Source: Candidatus Peregrinibacteria bacterium CG11_big_fil_rev_8_21_14_0_20_49_14 (lineage in GTDB: Bacteria; Patescibacteriota; Gracilibacteria; Peribacterales; Peribacteraceae). From it: a stretch of 64,000 bases of DNA. Positions 48,188-58,326 of the stretch are shown here, one piece after another. Position 1 is the stretch's first letter; each line of letters starts with the position of its first letter. The DNA lies in NCBI GenBank assembly GCA_002787035.1, contig PCVP01000010.1:1-64000 (forward strand), given 5' to 3'. Both the position numbers and the translations under genes were made by a program. The notes under the pieces were generated by a model. The model was not told the DNA's origin, did not search any database, and saw only the letters and a program-made list of their open reading frames with translations.

Positions 48188-48205
48188 ATGTAACTCTATA
48201 CTGCT

Positions 48206-49393
48206 ATGATCGCACACATAGATGCCGATGCTTTTTTTGCATCCGTATTGCAACGCAAACATCCTCGGCTGAGGGGCAAACCCTTACTGGCACTCGGTAT
48301 GGGCGGAGGATGTGTGATAGCTGCGAGTTATGAAGCCAAAGCCAAAGGCGTAAAAACAGGCATGCGCCTGCTCGATGCGCGCAAGCTCTGCCCGGGAGCT
48401 CTGGAAATGCCATCGGACTTCGAAGAAACCGCCATCGCCTCTCGTCAGATAGCGAGCATACTCGGAGAGCAGTGTCCGATAGTGGAGAAGATGTCGGTGG
48501 ACGAATGGTTTTTAGATCTCAAATCACTGCAGGGAGGTATACCGAAAGATCTCACCAAGTGGGCGCGGCAACTGCAGCAGGACATACAACGTCGTGTAGG
48601 CATCAGCGTTTCTGCCGGCATAGCGGGAAGCAAATTGCTTGCCAAGATGGCAAGTGAATACCGCAAACCTGCGGGCGTCACGGTCGTCGATATGCCGACA
48701 ATCGAACATTTTTTGCGAGACAGACCCGCAGAAGCCATACCCGGCATTGGCAAGCGCCGCTCTCTGCATGCACAAGCGAATCGATGGCAAACCGCATGGG
48801 ATATCGCCAATGCCGATACGGAAACTATACGTCGCCTCTTTGGAAAACCCGGGAACGATATGCAGCAAGAGCTTTTGGGGCACCGTACGGAAGAAGTGGA
48901 AACTGTGCATGCACCTCCGAAATCCATTTCACGATGCCGGAGTTTTCGTGCCACGACAGACGAACGTTTCATCGTTTCTTCGGTCATGGATCACCTGAGT
49001 TATACGGTATTAAAAATGAGACGGCATCAGCTTACGTGCAACGAAGTGAGTGTCTGGCTGCGAAACAGCGAATACCACCACGACGGAAGGCATGTAAAGC
49101 TACCGCAGTTCATGGATACCGAAGAGCAAATCCTGCCGTACGTACGCCAATGCTTTGCGCATCTGTACGCAGCAACACCGCGCTGCACACAAACGGGATT
49201 GGCACTCTGCGGGCTTCGCCCGAAGGGCGCACTGCAATACTCGCTGTTCGAGGATGCGGTGCGCACGGGCGGTGCCGAACAGATACAGGAAAAACTGGAT
49301 GAGCTGCACGAGCGCTACGGAAGAGAATCCGTCACACGAGGATCAGCTATGCCACGTAAAAACGGAGCGAAACCACATCTCAATATTTTATAG
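48206..49393 (+). CDS. Y-family DNA polymerase (DinB/Pol IV-like)
   Basis: IAHIDADAFFASV, SYEAKAKGVKTGM, SVDEWFLDL, YRKPAGVTVV. Confidence 0.85.
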   Translation: MIAHIDADAFFASVLQRKHPRLRGKPLLALGMGGGCVIAASYEAKAKGVKTGMRLLDARKLCPGALEMPSDFEETAIASRQIASILGEQCPIVEKMSVDEWFLDLKSLQGGIPKDLTKWARQLQQDIQRRVGISVSAGIAGSKLLAKMASEYRKPAGVTVVDMPTIEHFLRDRPAEAIPGIGKRRSLHAQANRWQTAWDIANADTETIRRLFGKPGNDMQQELLGHRTEEVETVHAPPKSISRCRSFRATTDERFIVSSVMDHLSYTVLKMRRHQLTCNEVSVWLRNSEYHHDGRHVKLPQFMDTEEQILPYVRQCFAHLYAATPRCTQTGLALCGLRPKGALQYSLFEDAVRTGGAEQIQEKLDELHERYGRESVTRGSAMPRKNGAKPHLNIL

Positions 49394-49398
49394 CAAAA

Positions 49399-50079
49399 TT
49401 ATTTGGGGAGCCACGGTCCTGTTTTGGAGGATTCGTTATGCCTCTTATTCTCTGTCAACAACCGTTCCAACCGCATTGCAGTTACTCTTGTATCGTCCGG
49501 AAATCGCGGAATACGAGTAGTATCCACGTCATCTATATCAAAATCCAAGTTGGGTCCCGAAGCCATGTTGTTCGCATGTACGAGCACAGGGTCCGTACCG
49601 GGAAGGGCGCATGTCTCACGTGCAATGGAGTGTATCTCCATCAGTTGCCCTGCGGGATCTGAGAGACCAAGGAGTTCTGAGTACCTGTGAATCAACTCCA
49701 GTTCTCTATGTACAATTTTCAAAAGAGAATCCGTATCGTTGGGAAGTGGCTCTGTTTTACATTCATTTTGTTCATCGAGTGCGGCAGTACCGCGCATCGT
49801 AAGTGCAATGCGCAGTGCATTGCGCGTGGCACCGTACACATGTTGAAGCATGTGCTCATATGCAGACAGCTTATACATAGAAAGCGCACTCGCATTCTTT
49901 GGCAGACCTCGCATAGATTCATGCGCAGCCTGAAAATCCGTATCCACATGTCTGCCACTTGGCAGAAGTAAATGCTTTTCTGCGGGAAGAAGCAGTCTTG
50001 CTTGCCCGAGTTGCTCCGCAACCCTGTTCCATAGGGGGTCACGAGCAGAAGCGCCGAGTTCGGTGAGTTCCGGAGGCAA
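49399..50079 (-). CDS. hypothetical protein
   Basis: 226-aa ORF, no recognised motif. Confidence 0.5.
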   Translation of the reverse strand: MPPELTELGASARDPLWNRVAEQLGQARLLLPAEKHLLLPSGRHVDTDFQAAHESMRGLPKNASALSMYKLSAYEHMLQHVYGATRNALRIALTMRGTAALDEQNECKTEPLPNDTDSLLKIVHRELELIHRYSELLGLSDPAGQLMEIHSIARETCALPGTDPVLVHANNMASGPNLDFDIDDVDTTRIPRFPDDTRVTAMRLERLLTENKRHNESSKTGPWLPK

Positions 50080-50127
50080 AGGAAAAAATTATGCTACAAC
50101 ATAAAGATACTCACAAGTAAATATCCG

Positions 50128-52875
50128 CTATTTCAGCGCTTTCAGTCGCTCCTCCACCTTTATTAGCTTCTGCTGTGAAACGGCAAGTTTCTCGCGCTCC
50201 TTCTCCACCACCTCTTCTTTTGCATTCTGCACAAATTTTTCGTTATCGAGCTTTGCAGCAATGCCTCGAATAAAGCCTTCGAGTTTTTCTTTCTCTTTCG
50301 AAAGTCGTGCGACTTCTTTCTCCACATCTATGAGTCCCTCGAGAGACAAATGCACCTCCGCGTTGCTCAGGAAAACCGAAGCCACGTTCTCATGCTTCTG
50401 TGTGGCACTAGAAACAGTAAGAGTCTCCAGTCTTGCCATACGAATAATATGCTCCTGCTGAGCAGACAGAAGATCCGCATGCTCGGAGTGAATGATGACA
50501 GTGATTTTTTTCGCGGGCTCTATTTCTTGGTCCGAGCGAAGACTGCGAATGGCAGTAATAACATCGATGACAATTTGCAGTTCTTTATCGGAATGATTTT
50601 TCAGCGAAGCATCTGCCACCGGCCACGCCTGCTGCAAGAGCATATCCGCACCTTCGGGCTTTATGTGTCCCCACAGCTCTTCCGTGACAAACGGACAGTA
50701 CGGATGCAGCAGTGCGACTATCGTGCGAAGCCCGTACAAAAGCACATTTGTATTTGCCTCTCCTTTGGAGAGCTCCAAGTACCAGTCGCAAAAGTAATCC
50801 CATGTAAAGCTGTAGAGCCGTTCCCCCACCTCACTGAGGCGATAGTCTGCCAAGCCATTCGTCACATCCGTAATGAGATCTTGCAACGCGGAAAGCAGCG
50901 CACGGTCGGCAAGCGACAAACTGCTTGCTGCTTGCTGCTTGCTTCCTGCTATGGAATGCGGGTCTACTCCCGCATCTTCACACTGCATCAGTACGAACCG
51001 AGAGGCATTCCACAATTTGTTTATGAAGTTTCGGTACCCTGCGATTTTCTCTTCGTAGAGCTTTTGGTCGTTGCCCGGGCTTTGCCCGACTATCATGGCC
51101 ATGCGCAGCGCATCCGCTCCGTACTGCGGAATGATGTCCAGAGGGTCTATCATGGTTTCGGGCTTGGACTTACTCATTTTCTGCCCGTCCCTCGCACGAA
51201 TCATGCCGTGCAGATACACCGTCTTAAACGGAATTTCTCCCGTAGCGTAGGTCGTCATAAGAATCATACGGGCAACCCAGAAGAACAGAATGTCGTACCC
51301 CGTCTCCATCACTTGTGTGGGGTGGAACTTTTGAATATCGGGACTCTTTTCTATGATCTCCTTTAGCGTGAGTGAATAGTCCTCTGTGAGCTTGGGGTCT
51401 ACGAGGGTACTCCATGTCCAGAGAGCGGAAGAAAACCACGTATCGAGCGTATCCGGGTCTTGTACCCAGTCGTCACCGTCGGGAGGCTGCACTCCCGAAA
51501 ACTCCTCCGCTCCTTTGTACCAAACAGGAATGCGGTGCCCCCACCATATCTGGCGAGAAATACACCAGTCTCGCAGGTTGTCTATCCAGTGGAAGTACGT
51601 CTTTTCAAACCGCTCGGGAATAATGTTGATGTCTCCCGAGCGCACTGCATCTTGCATAACTTCCTTCAGGCTTATTTTTCTGTCCTTCCACTGCACTACT
51701 TGGCGGTTGACGTCTATGAACCACTGCAATTTGATTTGCGGCTCTATGACACCGCCCCCTCTGCTGTTGAGCGCAACTGTGTGCGTGTATTTTTCATCGA
51801 TTTTCACCAGCAGGCCTTTGGAGTCCAACTTCTCCACTATGTTGGCGCGAGCATCTTCTATGCGCATGCCCTCGAACTCTCCCGCTATAGGTAGCAGCTT
51901 TCCTTCAAAGTCTATGACCTGTTCTTTATCCAACCCGTGACGCTCCGCAATTTCGAAGTCCACACCGGAATGCCACGGTGTAATGGTCATTACTCCCGTT
52001 CCCATTTCAGGGTCCACCGATTCATCTTTGATGATCGTCGCAGTTATGGGGCCGTTTATCCACTCGCACTCAAAGGTATCTCCGTGCTTGTACTTCTTGT
52101 AGCGCTTGTCATCCGGATGCATAACCACGTACTTATCGCCGAACTTTGTTTCGGGACGAACCGTACCTATCTCAAACGGACCGTAGCGAAACGTGTAGAA
52201 CGGATCCGTGCGGTCTTCCCACTCCACTTCGTCGTCGGACACGTTTGTCTGCAGTTTCGGATCCCAGTTTACAATGCGGTGCCCCCTGTAAATGAGGTCA
52301 TCAGCAAACATTTTGCAAAACACTTCGTTCACAAGCCGATGTCTGGGTGCATCCATCGTGTACGCCTCGCGTGACCAGTCACAAGAACTTCCCATTTTGC
52401 GAATTTGGGAACGAATGGTGTCTTGGCTTCCCGAGACGAATTCTTTTATGGCATCCACCAGTTTTTCCCGCCCGAGCTCTTCTCGCGGGTCTCGTATTCC
52501 TTCATCTTTCAGCTTTTTAATAACAACGTTCTCCGTGGCGATGGCAGCATGGTCCGTACCCGGAACCCACAGAGCTTCTTTCCCCCGCATACGCGCAAAA
52601 CGAATGAAGATGTCTTCCAACGCAAGCATCACCGCATGCCCAAGGTGCAACTGCCCCGTCGCATTGGGCGGCGGCATACTGATGGTAAACGGTTCTTTGT
52701 CGGTGGTGTTATCTGCCCTAAAAGCACCACTCTTCTCCCACATAGAATAAATACGATCCTCAACTTTCATTGGGTCATACACCTTCGACAAATGCGGCAT
52801 GCCAGCCGTAGATCCGGCGAAGCTGGACGAAGGTTGGTCTTCGGTACCCGATGGATCGTATGCCTTCGGTAACAT
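50128..52875 (-). CDS. valS: valyl-tRNA synthetase
   Basis: PPPNATGQLHLGHA (HIGH), KMSKS, ValRS domain order; internal ATG at 52800 may be the ancestral start. Confidence 0.93.
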   Translation of the reverse strand: MLPKAYDPSGTEDQPSSSFAGSTAGMPHLSKVYDPMKVEDRIYSMWEKSGAFRADNTTDKEPFTISMPPPNATGQLHLGHAVMLALEDIFIRFARMRGKEALWVPGTDHAAIATENVVIKKLKDEGIRDPREELGREKLVDAIKEFVSGSQDTIRSQIRKMGSSCDWSREAYTMDAPRHRLVNEVFCKMFADDLIYRGHRIVNWDPKLQTNVSDDEVEWEDRTDPFYTFRYGPFEIGTVRPETKFGDKYVVMHPDDKRYKKYKHGDTFECEWINGPITATIIKDESVDPEMGTGVMTITPWHSGVDFEIAERHGLDKEQVIDFEGKLLPIAGEFEGMRIEDARANIVEKLDSKGLLVKIDEKYTHTVALNSRGGGVIEPQIKLQWFIDVNRQVVQWKDRKISLKEVMQDAVRSGDINIIPERFEKTYFHWIDNLRDWCISRQIWWGHRIPVWYKGAEEFSGVQPPDGDDWVQDPDTLDTWFSSALWTWSTLVDPKLTEDYSLTLKEIIEKSPDIQKFHPTQVMETGYDILFFWVARMILMTTYATGEIPFKTVYLHGMIRARDGQKMSKSKPETMIDPLDIIPQYGADALRMAMIVGQSPGNDQKLYEEKIAGYRNFINKLWNASRFVLMQCEDAGVDPHSIAGSKQQAASSLSLADRALLSALQDLITDVTNGLADYRLSEVGERLYSFTWDYFCDWYLELSKGEANTNVLLYGLRTIVALLHPYCPFVTEELWGHIKPEGADMLLQQAWPVADASLKNHSDKELQIVIDVITAIRSLRSDQEIEPAKKITVIIHSEHADLLSAQQEHIIRMARLETLTVSSATQKHENVASVFLSNAEVHLSLEGLIDVEKEVARLSKEKEKLEGFIRGIAAKLDNEKFVQNAKEEVVEKEREKLAVSQQKLIKVEERLKALK

Positions 52876-53131
52876 TGCAGAAAGTCTACAAGATACGGTG
52901 CGATCGTCCAGAAACTCTTCTCCATTTCAAATGTTCTTTCACAGCAGTCATCTGAAATTCACGTTATTAAAAAAGCGACCGCCGGTAGTGGGCGGTCAGC
53001 TAGATGAGAGAAAGAGCGACACTTCTATATTGAAGCCGAAACTTTTTACAGGAAGAGAAAATGTAATGCAAGGTTTTCCAGTGAAAAACATTGCCAGAAT
53101 CCTTCAAAAATACTATACTTCGCATCTGGTT

Positions 53132-53665
53132 ATGATGCGATTTTCACCTCTAAAAATGGCTTCCGCACGCGAAAAGAGACTGATTGCCATCAGTCACACC
53201 GGGCAACTTGGAAAAGATATAGAAAGATACCATCTGCGAACAGACGGTCCGCTGGAAACAGTGGGCGCCATTCCTTTGGCGGTGGGTGCGGGGATTGGGA
53301 AAATAGGCAATACCGTGGTGGCAGATATCAGCAATGCGCTCGGCGCAGACACACACCCCATTCCTCTTGGAGAGGGTAATTTCAAATACATGAGACGCGA
53401 TGTCGCTTCCGTATTGGATAACACGATGGCCTTCGGAAAAAACGTGCTTACGTTGCACCCCTTGCGTGCAACGGGAAACGCCTTGAAGACCGGCTTTGAT
53501 TTGGTGGATCTTACATTCGTCGACCCGGTATTGGATGGTGGCACTGCGGTGTTTGGTCATGCATACGAAAAAAAAGGGAGCTCGCGCATTCTCAGTCAAG
53601 CCATGGATACACGTGCCCGGATGAATAAGGCATCTATGAGCGACGCTCCGTTCAGCCAAAACTAA
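53132..53665 (+). CDS. hypothetical protein
   Basis: ATG at 53132 preceded by TATACT; stop overlaps the next small ORF. Confidence 0.55.
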   Translation: MMRFSPLKMASAREKRLIAISHTGQLGKDIERYHLRTDGPLETVGAIPLAVGAGIGKIGNTVVADISNALGADTHPIPLGEGNFKYMRRDVASVLDNTMAFGKNVLTLHPLRATGNALKTGFDLVDLTFVDPVLDGGTAVFGHAYEKKGSSRILSQAMDTRARMNKASMSDAPFSQN

Positions 53666-53820
53666 TGGTTTTGGAAGAATCATCTCTTATAGGAGAAACT
53701 CCTGCGCTGGGTGCGGCTATTAATACGCACGGTCTTATTACACTGGGGATTTACGCTATCGGTGCAGTTATTGTGTATAAAGTTGCCGGAGCACTCGCGA
53801 AGAAGGGCGGGCTTACGTAA
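53665..53820 (+). CDS. 51-aa small membrane protein (not in ORF track)
   Basis: MVLEESSLIGETPALGAAINTHGLITLGIYAIGAVIVYKVAGALAKKGGLT; TAATG overlap with upstream stop. Confidence 0.5.
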   Translation: MVLEESSLIGETPALGAAINTHGLITLGIYAIGAVIVYKVAGALAKKGGLT

Positions 53821-53835
53821 GATACGGCGCACACT

Positions 53836-54132
53836 ATGCCTACTTTTGATTTTCAGTGCAGTACGTGCGACCACGTTTTTGAATTCAATCGCCCGTTTGG
53901 AAGCATCGAAATACCACCGTGCCCGGTATGTGACAGTGCGAAAACGAAGAAGCTCATAGCCGCACCCACCATCGCCTTTAAGGGCGAAGGATTTTACAAG
54001 ACAGACAGCCAAAAGAAGCCTGAAATCAAGCCTGCTGCGCCAAAAGAGGAAAAGAAGCAAGATACGCCGCCTCCCGAGAAAGCTCCGGAACCGAAGCCTG
54101 AGCAAAAGGACTCAAAAAAAGAACCAAAATAG
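53836..54132 (+). CDS. FmdB-type zinc-ribbon protein
   Basis: MPTFDFQCSTCDHVFEFNRPFGSIEIPPCPVCDSAKTKKLI. Confidence 0.88.
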   Translation: MPTFDFQCSTCDHVFEFNRPFGSIEIPPCPVCDSAKTKKLIAAPTIAFKGEGFYKTDSQKKPEIKPAAPKEEKKQDTPPPEKAPEPKPEQKDSKKEPK

Positions 54133-54152
54133 GGTATAATGGAGTGAACTCT

Positions 54153-55025
54153 ATGAAAAAAACAGAACATCACTCCCTCTACGCTCGATTTTTCGAAAAG
54201 CTGATGAGCCTGACATATTCGCAGCTCTTCTGCATATGGGCGGAACTCGCGATTTTGTTTGCCTTCGGCTACTTTATGTTCGCAACCATAGGAGATATTC
54301 AACATCACGGACCTGCGGAATTAGTGGCGATAGAGAGCGTATGGAGCAGATTTTTTAACAGTATCTACTTCAGTGTTATAACCGCAACATCCACAGGGTA
54401 CGGAGATATTGTTCCCCGCGGATTTTCCAAAGCACTTGCAGGTATGCAGAGCATAAGCGCACTGTTTGTATTTGCGGTGTTCGTAACGAAACTGGTTTCA
54501 CACAGACAAGAACTGGCACTGAGAGAAGTGCACAAACTCACATTCGAAGACGTGTTTCATAATATTCGAGAAGGACTGTATATTATTCGCAAAGATTTTG
54601 ACAATCTAATAGAGCATGTGAATCACAATAAAAAGCTGGATGACGAAGATTGGGATACGCTCATTATCGCGTACAAACAAGGGCAGAGTCTCATTGCGGA
54701 AATTCCGGATTTTTACGACAACAGCAATCACCTCTACACGTTGGATGCTCGTCGTGAGCAACTGCTCCATGAAGCAACGCACCGCACATTGCACCGCATA
54801 AACCAAATGTTGGATGTGCTGAGTAGGCACGATGTGAACTGGATTTCTCACGAAGACAGCATGAAAGAACTCCGTGAACTGCTGCTGGTGGTAAAAAAAG
54901 TCACTCCTCTCTGGAGAGAGAAATCACCGTACAATTGCAAAGAGGCATTCGAAGACATCATGCATTTAAAAGACAGTGTGATGACACGCATAGAAAAAGA
55001 ATTGCCTATAAAAAAGACAAAATAA
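54153..55025 (+). CDS. two-TM potassium-channel-like protein
   Basis: Pore/selectivity filter TATSTGYGDIVPRG between two TM helices; TATAAT and GGAG upstream. Confidence 0.85.
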   Translation: MKKTEHHSLYARFFEKLMSLTYSQLFCIWAELAILFAFGYFMFATIGDIQHHGPAELVAIESVWSRFFNSIYFSVITATSTGYGDIVPRGFSKALAGMQSISALFVFAVFVTKLVSHRQELALREVHKLTFEDVFHNIREGLYIIRKDFDNLIEHVNHNKKLDDEDWDTLIIAYKQGQSLIAEIPDFYDNSNHLYTLDARREQLLHEATHRTLHRINQMLDVLSRHDVNWISHEDSMKELRELLLVVKKVTPLWREKSPYNCKEAFEDIMHLKDSVMTRIEKELPIKKTK

Positions 55026-55088
55026 AACTGCAGGGGATACAAGTACCGAGGTACTTCTGCAGCTTTTTGGCTTAATGCACAGCGTTCC

Positions 55089-55709
55089 TTAGAGCTGTGC
55101 GACTTTGCCGGGGTTCAATGGAACCGACGGCCTTGGCCTTGTTGCTCGCGGAAGAAACTCTTCTCGCCGTGCGGGGTCTGTCGACCCCGGAGTGTAAGGC
55201 TTCGGCTTCGCCGGATTGAAAACCGGTGGTGGAAGCGGAGGTTCCACCACGAAGGGGCTTTCCCGACGCGGCGGTTCCGGTATATTGCCCGGCCACGGTG
55301 AAGGACTTCCGTCCCACTCCCGCGGAAAAACAATAACCGGCTCCGGGTACTCCTCGGCCATAACCGGCGGAGGTGGTAAGCGCCTCAATGCAGGCGCATC
55401 ACCTCGCGACCCGATTCGATCCGACTCAGGTTCCATCTCGATAGTAACATGCGCAGTTGGCACACTTGCCTCCCATGCATGACGACACAAATCTGCTTCG
55501 GTTTCGATTTTCAAGCGGCTGATTTCCGCTTGTTTGTCGATTCCGTAGACAGCCACGAACACCAGTGCGCCGGTGACAACCGCAGTCATCAAAAGCGCAA
55601 AGAATCCGCGGATCCAGAACTTGGCCATAGGCCCAGCCTCCATGCTGTTGAAGTTCGGTACGTATTCCCCTGCATCCTTGCCCCGGTATCCCGACGAGGA
55701 AGTCTGCAA
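55089..55709 (-). CDS. single-TM, proline-rich hypothetical protein
   Basis: TM WIRGFFALLMTAVVTGALVFVAVYG then Pro-rich tail. Confidence 0.5.
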   Translation of the reverse strand: MQTSSSGYRGKDAGEYVPNFNSMEAGPMAKFWIRGFFALLMTAVVTGALVFVAVYGIDKQAEISRLKIETEADLCRHAWEASVPTAHVTIEMEPESDRIGSRGDAPALRRLPPPPVMAEEYPEPVIVFPREWDGSPSPWPGNIPEPPRRESPFVVEPPLPPPVFNPAKPKPYTPGSTDPARREEFLPRATRPRPSVPLNPGKVAQL

Positions 55710-55795
55710 AGGCAGAACGAGAGCCCACTGCGGGCTCCTGCCTCGTTCATCCAGAACAAGGAGTGGGGGGAATAAGCTATGATGTGAATGAACCG

Positions 55796-55828
55796 CAAAA
55801 AGAGGAGTGAGTCTAGCTCACCCCTCTG
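55796..55828 (-). terminator. intrinsic terminator downstream of pnp
   Basis: Minus strand GAGGGGTGAGCTAGACTCACTCCTCTTTTTG. Confidence 0.75.
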
Positions 55829-55847
55829 TGCGTACGAAGCAAAATAC

Positions 55848-58103
55848 CTACCTTCTGGGACCGCGATCTCCTCCTCTGAATCCGCCGCCGCGATGGCCGC
55901 CGCCGCCATGTGGGCGAGGTGGGCGATCTTCCATTCCCTCAGGACGCTCTTGCATCTGCTTGAGTGAGAGACGAGTTTTACCGTCTGCTGCGTTGTACTC
56001 CACACACTTCGCTTGTATCTGATCTCCGACGTTCACCACATCTTCGACATTTTCCGTTCGCTTCCACTGCAATTCGGAAATGTGAATCATGGCATCTTTG
56101 CCGCCGAGGAATTCCACTATCGCACCGACACCGTCGATAATACGCACAACGGTACAGTCGTAAACCTTGTTCACTTCCGGCTTGGCAACAATCATTTCTA
56201 TCCATTCTTTGGCTTTCTTCATGGACTCTCCGTCCACCGAAGTAACGAATACCAATCCGCTGTCTTCGATATCGATATCGACTCCAGTTTCCTTGGTAAT
56301 TTTCTGAATGGTTTCACCGCCCTTTCCGATAACGAGGCGAATGTCTTCAGGGTCGATTTTTATTGTCTCAATACGAGGGGCGAACGGACTCATTTCCTTA
56401 CGCACTTCAGGAATAGCTATAAGCATCTGTTCCATAATATGCATACGACCGGTCTTGGCCTTTTCCAGAGCCTGTACGAATACTTCGTCGGGCAGACCCT
56501 TTATTTTAATATCCATTTGAATGGCAGTAATACCCTTCGCAGTTCCGGTTGCCTTAAAGTCCATGTCTCCACCGAAATCTTCCTCGTCTTGAAGATCGGA
56601 AAGCACAATGTACTTCCCTGCTTCTTCGTCCGAAATCAGTCCGAGAGCAATACCGGAAACAGGAGCGGAAATAGGTACTCCCGCAGCCATGAGAGCGAGT
56701 GTGGAACCACACGTCGCAGCCATGGAAGAAGAACCGTTACTCTCTAAAATCTCCGTGACCGTACGAATAGTGTACGGAAATTCCTCTTCGGAAGGCAGCA
56801 CAGGCTCTATGCCGCGCTGAGCCAAGTTTCCGTGTCCGATTTCACGGTTGCCCGTGAACAGACGGTTACTCGTTTCACCTACGGAGAACGGAGGGAAGTT
56901 GTAGTGGTGGAAGTAACGAGCTTCTTTTTCACCCATCATTCCTTCGGTAAGGAGTTTGTCTCCGGGTGCACCGAGGGTGCAGGTGGTAAGACCTTGTGTC
57001 TCTCCGCGCTGGAACAGTGCGGAGCCATGCACACGGCTGGGGAGAAAATCCACAATAACACCGATAGGTCGAATTTCATCTACCTTGCGGCTACTCATAC
57101 GCAAACCTTCTTCGAGAATAAGTCTGCGTACTTCGCTCTTTACAACTTTATCCATTAAGGACGATGCGTTCTTGTAGAGCGCAACGAGCTCTTCGTTGTC
57201 GCCTGCAGGTCCGTACTTCTCTTCCAACTTTGCGGCTGCTCCGCTCATAAATTCATTGAAAATCTCACGACGTTCCAGTTTTGCAAGCGGCTCTTTTATT
57301 GCCTTGTTAATATCGGCAAGGGCCCATTCTTTCAGGTATGCCAGTGCCTCTTTGTTCTCGTAATCAACGGGAGCTTCCCACTTTGGCTTTCCGATTTCTT
57401 TCTGAATGTCAGCGAGAGTGCCGGCAATTTTCTGTGCCCACTTCTTCCCGAACTCTATGGCGCGCAGCACTTCTTCTTCCGGCACCTGATTTGCCGCTGC
57501 TTCAATCATAACTATGCGCTGCTGTGACGCGGTAAGAATCATATCCAAATCACACTTGGTTCTGGCTTCATGAGAAGGATTGAGCACAAGCTCTCCGCCA
57601 ATTATGCCCACGCGAACCGTTCCTATCGGACCGTCTGCGGGACAATCGCTTATGGCAACTGCGAGGCTTGCGGCATTCGCAGACGCGATGTCGTGCTCAC
57701 TGTCGAAATCGTAGGACAGCACCGTACAAAAGACCTGAATATCATTGTGAATGGTCTTTGCAAACATCGGACGCAGTCCGCGATCTATGACACGTGCGGT
57801 AAGAACAAAGTCATCTGCAGGACGACCTTCGCGCTTACGGAAGCGTGAACCTGCAACCTTACCTGCTGCGTAGAATTTCTCCTGGTACACAACCTGAAGA
57901 GGAAGAAAATCCACACCGTCTCGCGCTTGGCGACTGGTGGTAACGTTGCTCATACAAACGGTGTCACCCATTTGGCAGAGCACCGTTGCATTTGCTTGCG
58001 TAGCAAGCATACCCGTCTTAAAGACGAGCTTCTGATCACCGAGTTCCACGGTGTATTCTTTATTGGGAGCGATAGCTGTGTCGCTCTTCTTGTTTCCAAA
58101 CAT
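55848..58103 (-). CDS. pnp: polyribonucleotide nucleotidyltransferase (PNPase)
   Basis: Two RNase PH-like domains, KH IRLVIGKGGETIQKITKETG, S1 domain, Gly/Arg-rich tail. Confidence 0.95.
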   Translation of the reverse strand: MFGNKKSDTAIAPNKEYTVELGDQKLVFKTGMLATQANATVLCQMGDTVCMSNVTTSRQARDGVDFLPLQVVYQEKFYAAGKVAGSRFRKREGRPADDFVLTARVIDRGLRPMFAKTIHNDIQVFCTVLSYDFDSEHDIASANAASLAVAISDCPADGPIGTVRVGIIGGELVLNPSHEARTKCDLDMILTASQQRIVMIEAAANQVPEEEVLRAIEFGKKWAQKIAGTLADIQKEIGKPKWEAPVDYENKEALAYLKEWALADINKAIKEPLAKLERREIFNEFMSGAAAKLEEKYGPAGDNEELVALYKNASSLMDKVVKSEVRRLILEEGLRMSSRKVDEIRPIGVIVDFLPSRVHGSALFQRGETQGLTTCTLGAPGDKLLTEGMMGEKEARYFHHYNFPPFSVGETSNRLFTGNREIGHGNLAQRGIEPVLPSEEEFPYTIRTVTEILESNGSSSMAATCGSTLALMAAGVPISAPVSGIALGLISDEEAGKYIVLSDLQDEEDFGGDMDFKATGTAKGITAIQMDIKIKGLPDEVFVQALEKAKTGRMHIMEQMLIAIPEVRKEMSPFAPRIETIKIDPEDIRLVIGKGGETIQKITKETGVDIDIEDSGLVFVTSVDGESMKKAKEWIEMIVAKPEVNKVYDCTVVRIIDGVGAIVEFLGGKDAMIHISELQWKRTENVEDVVNVGDQIQAKCVEYNAADGKTRLSLKQMQERPEGMEDRPPRPHGGGGHRGGGFRGGDRGPRR

Positions 58104-58326
58104 GAGAGAAAAAGAAAAAGGTACAAATACCCTTTCCTCCAACGCTTCTCTTTACTGATGTGGATTCACATAGCAACCCTCAAACCCAATTCGGAGAGAG
58201 AATTCTTACGTAAACCCAGCAAAGCAAAGCGGCGGCGGAAGGAAGGATCTGCACATATCATATCCCTATTTGACGCCCAAAAAAAGCGTTATGACGCCAT
58301 TTTCGGGCTCTTGCCAATGCTCGTAC

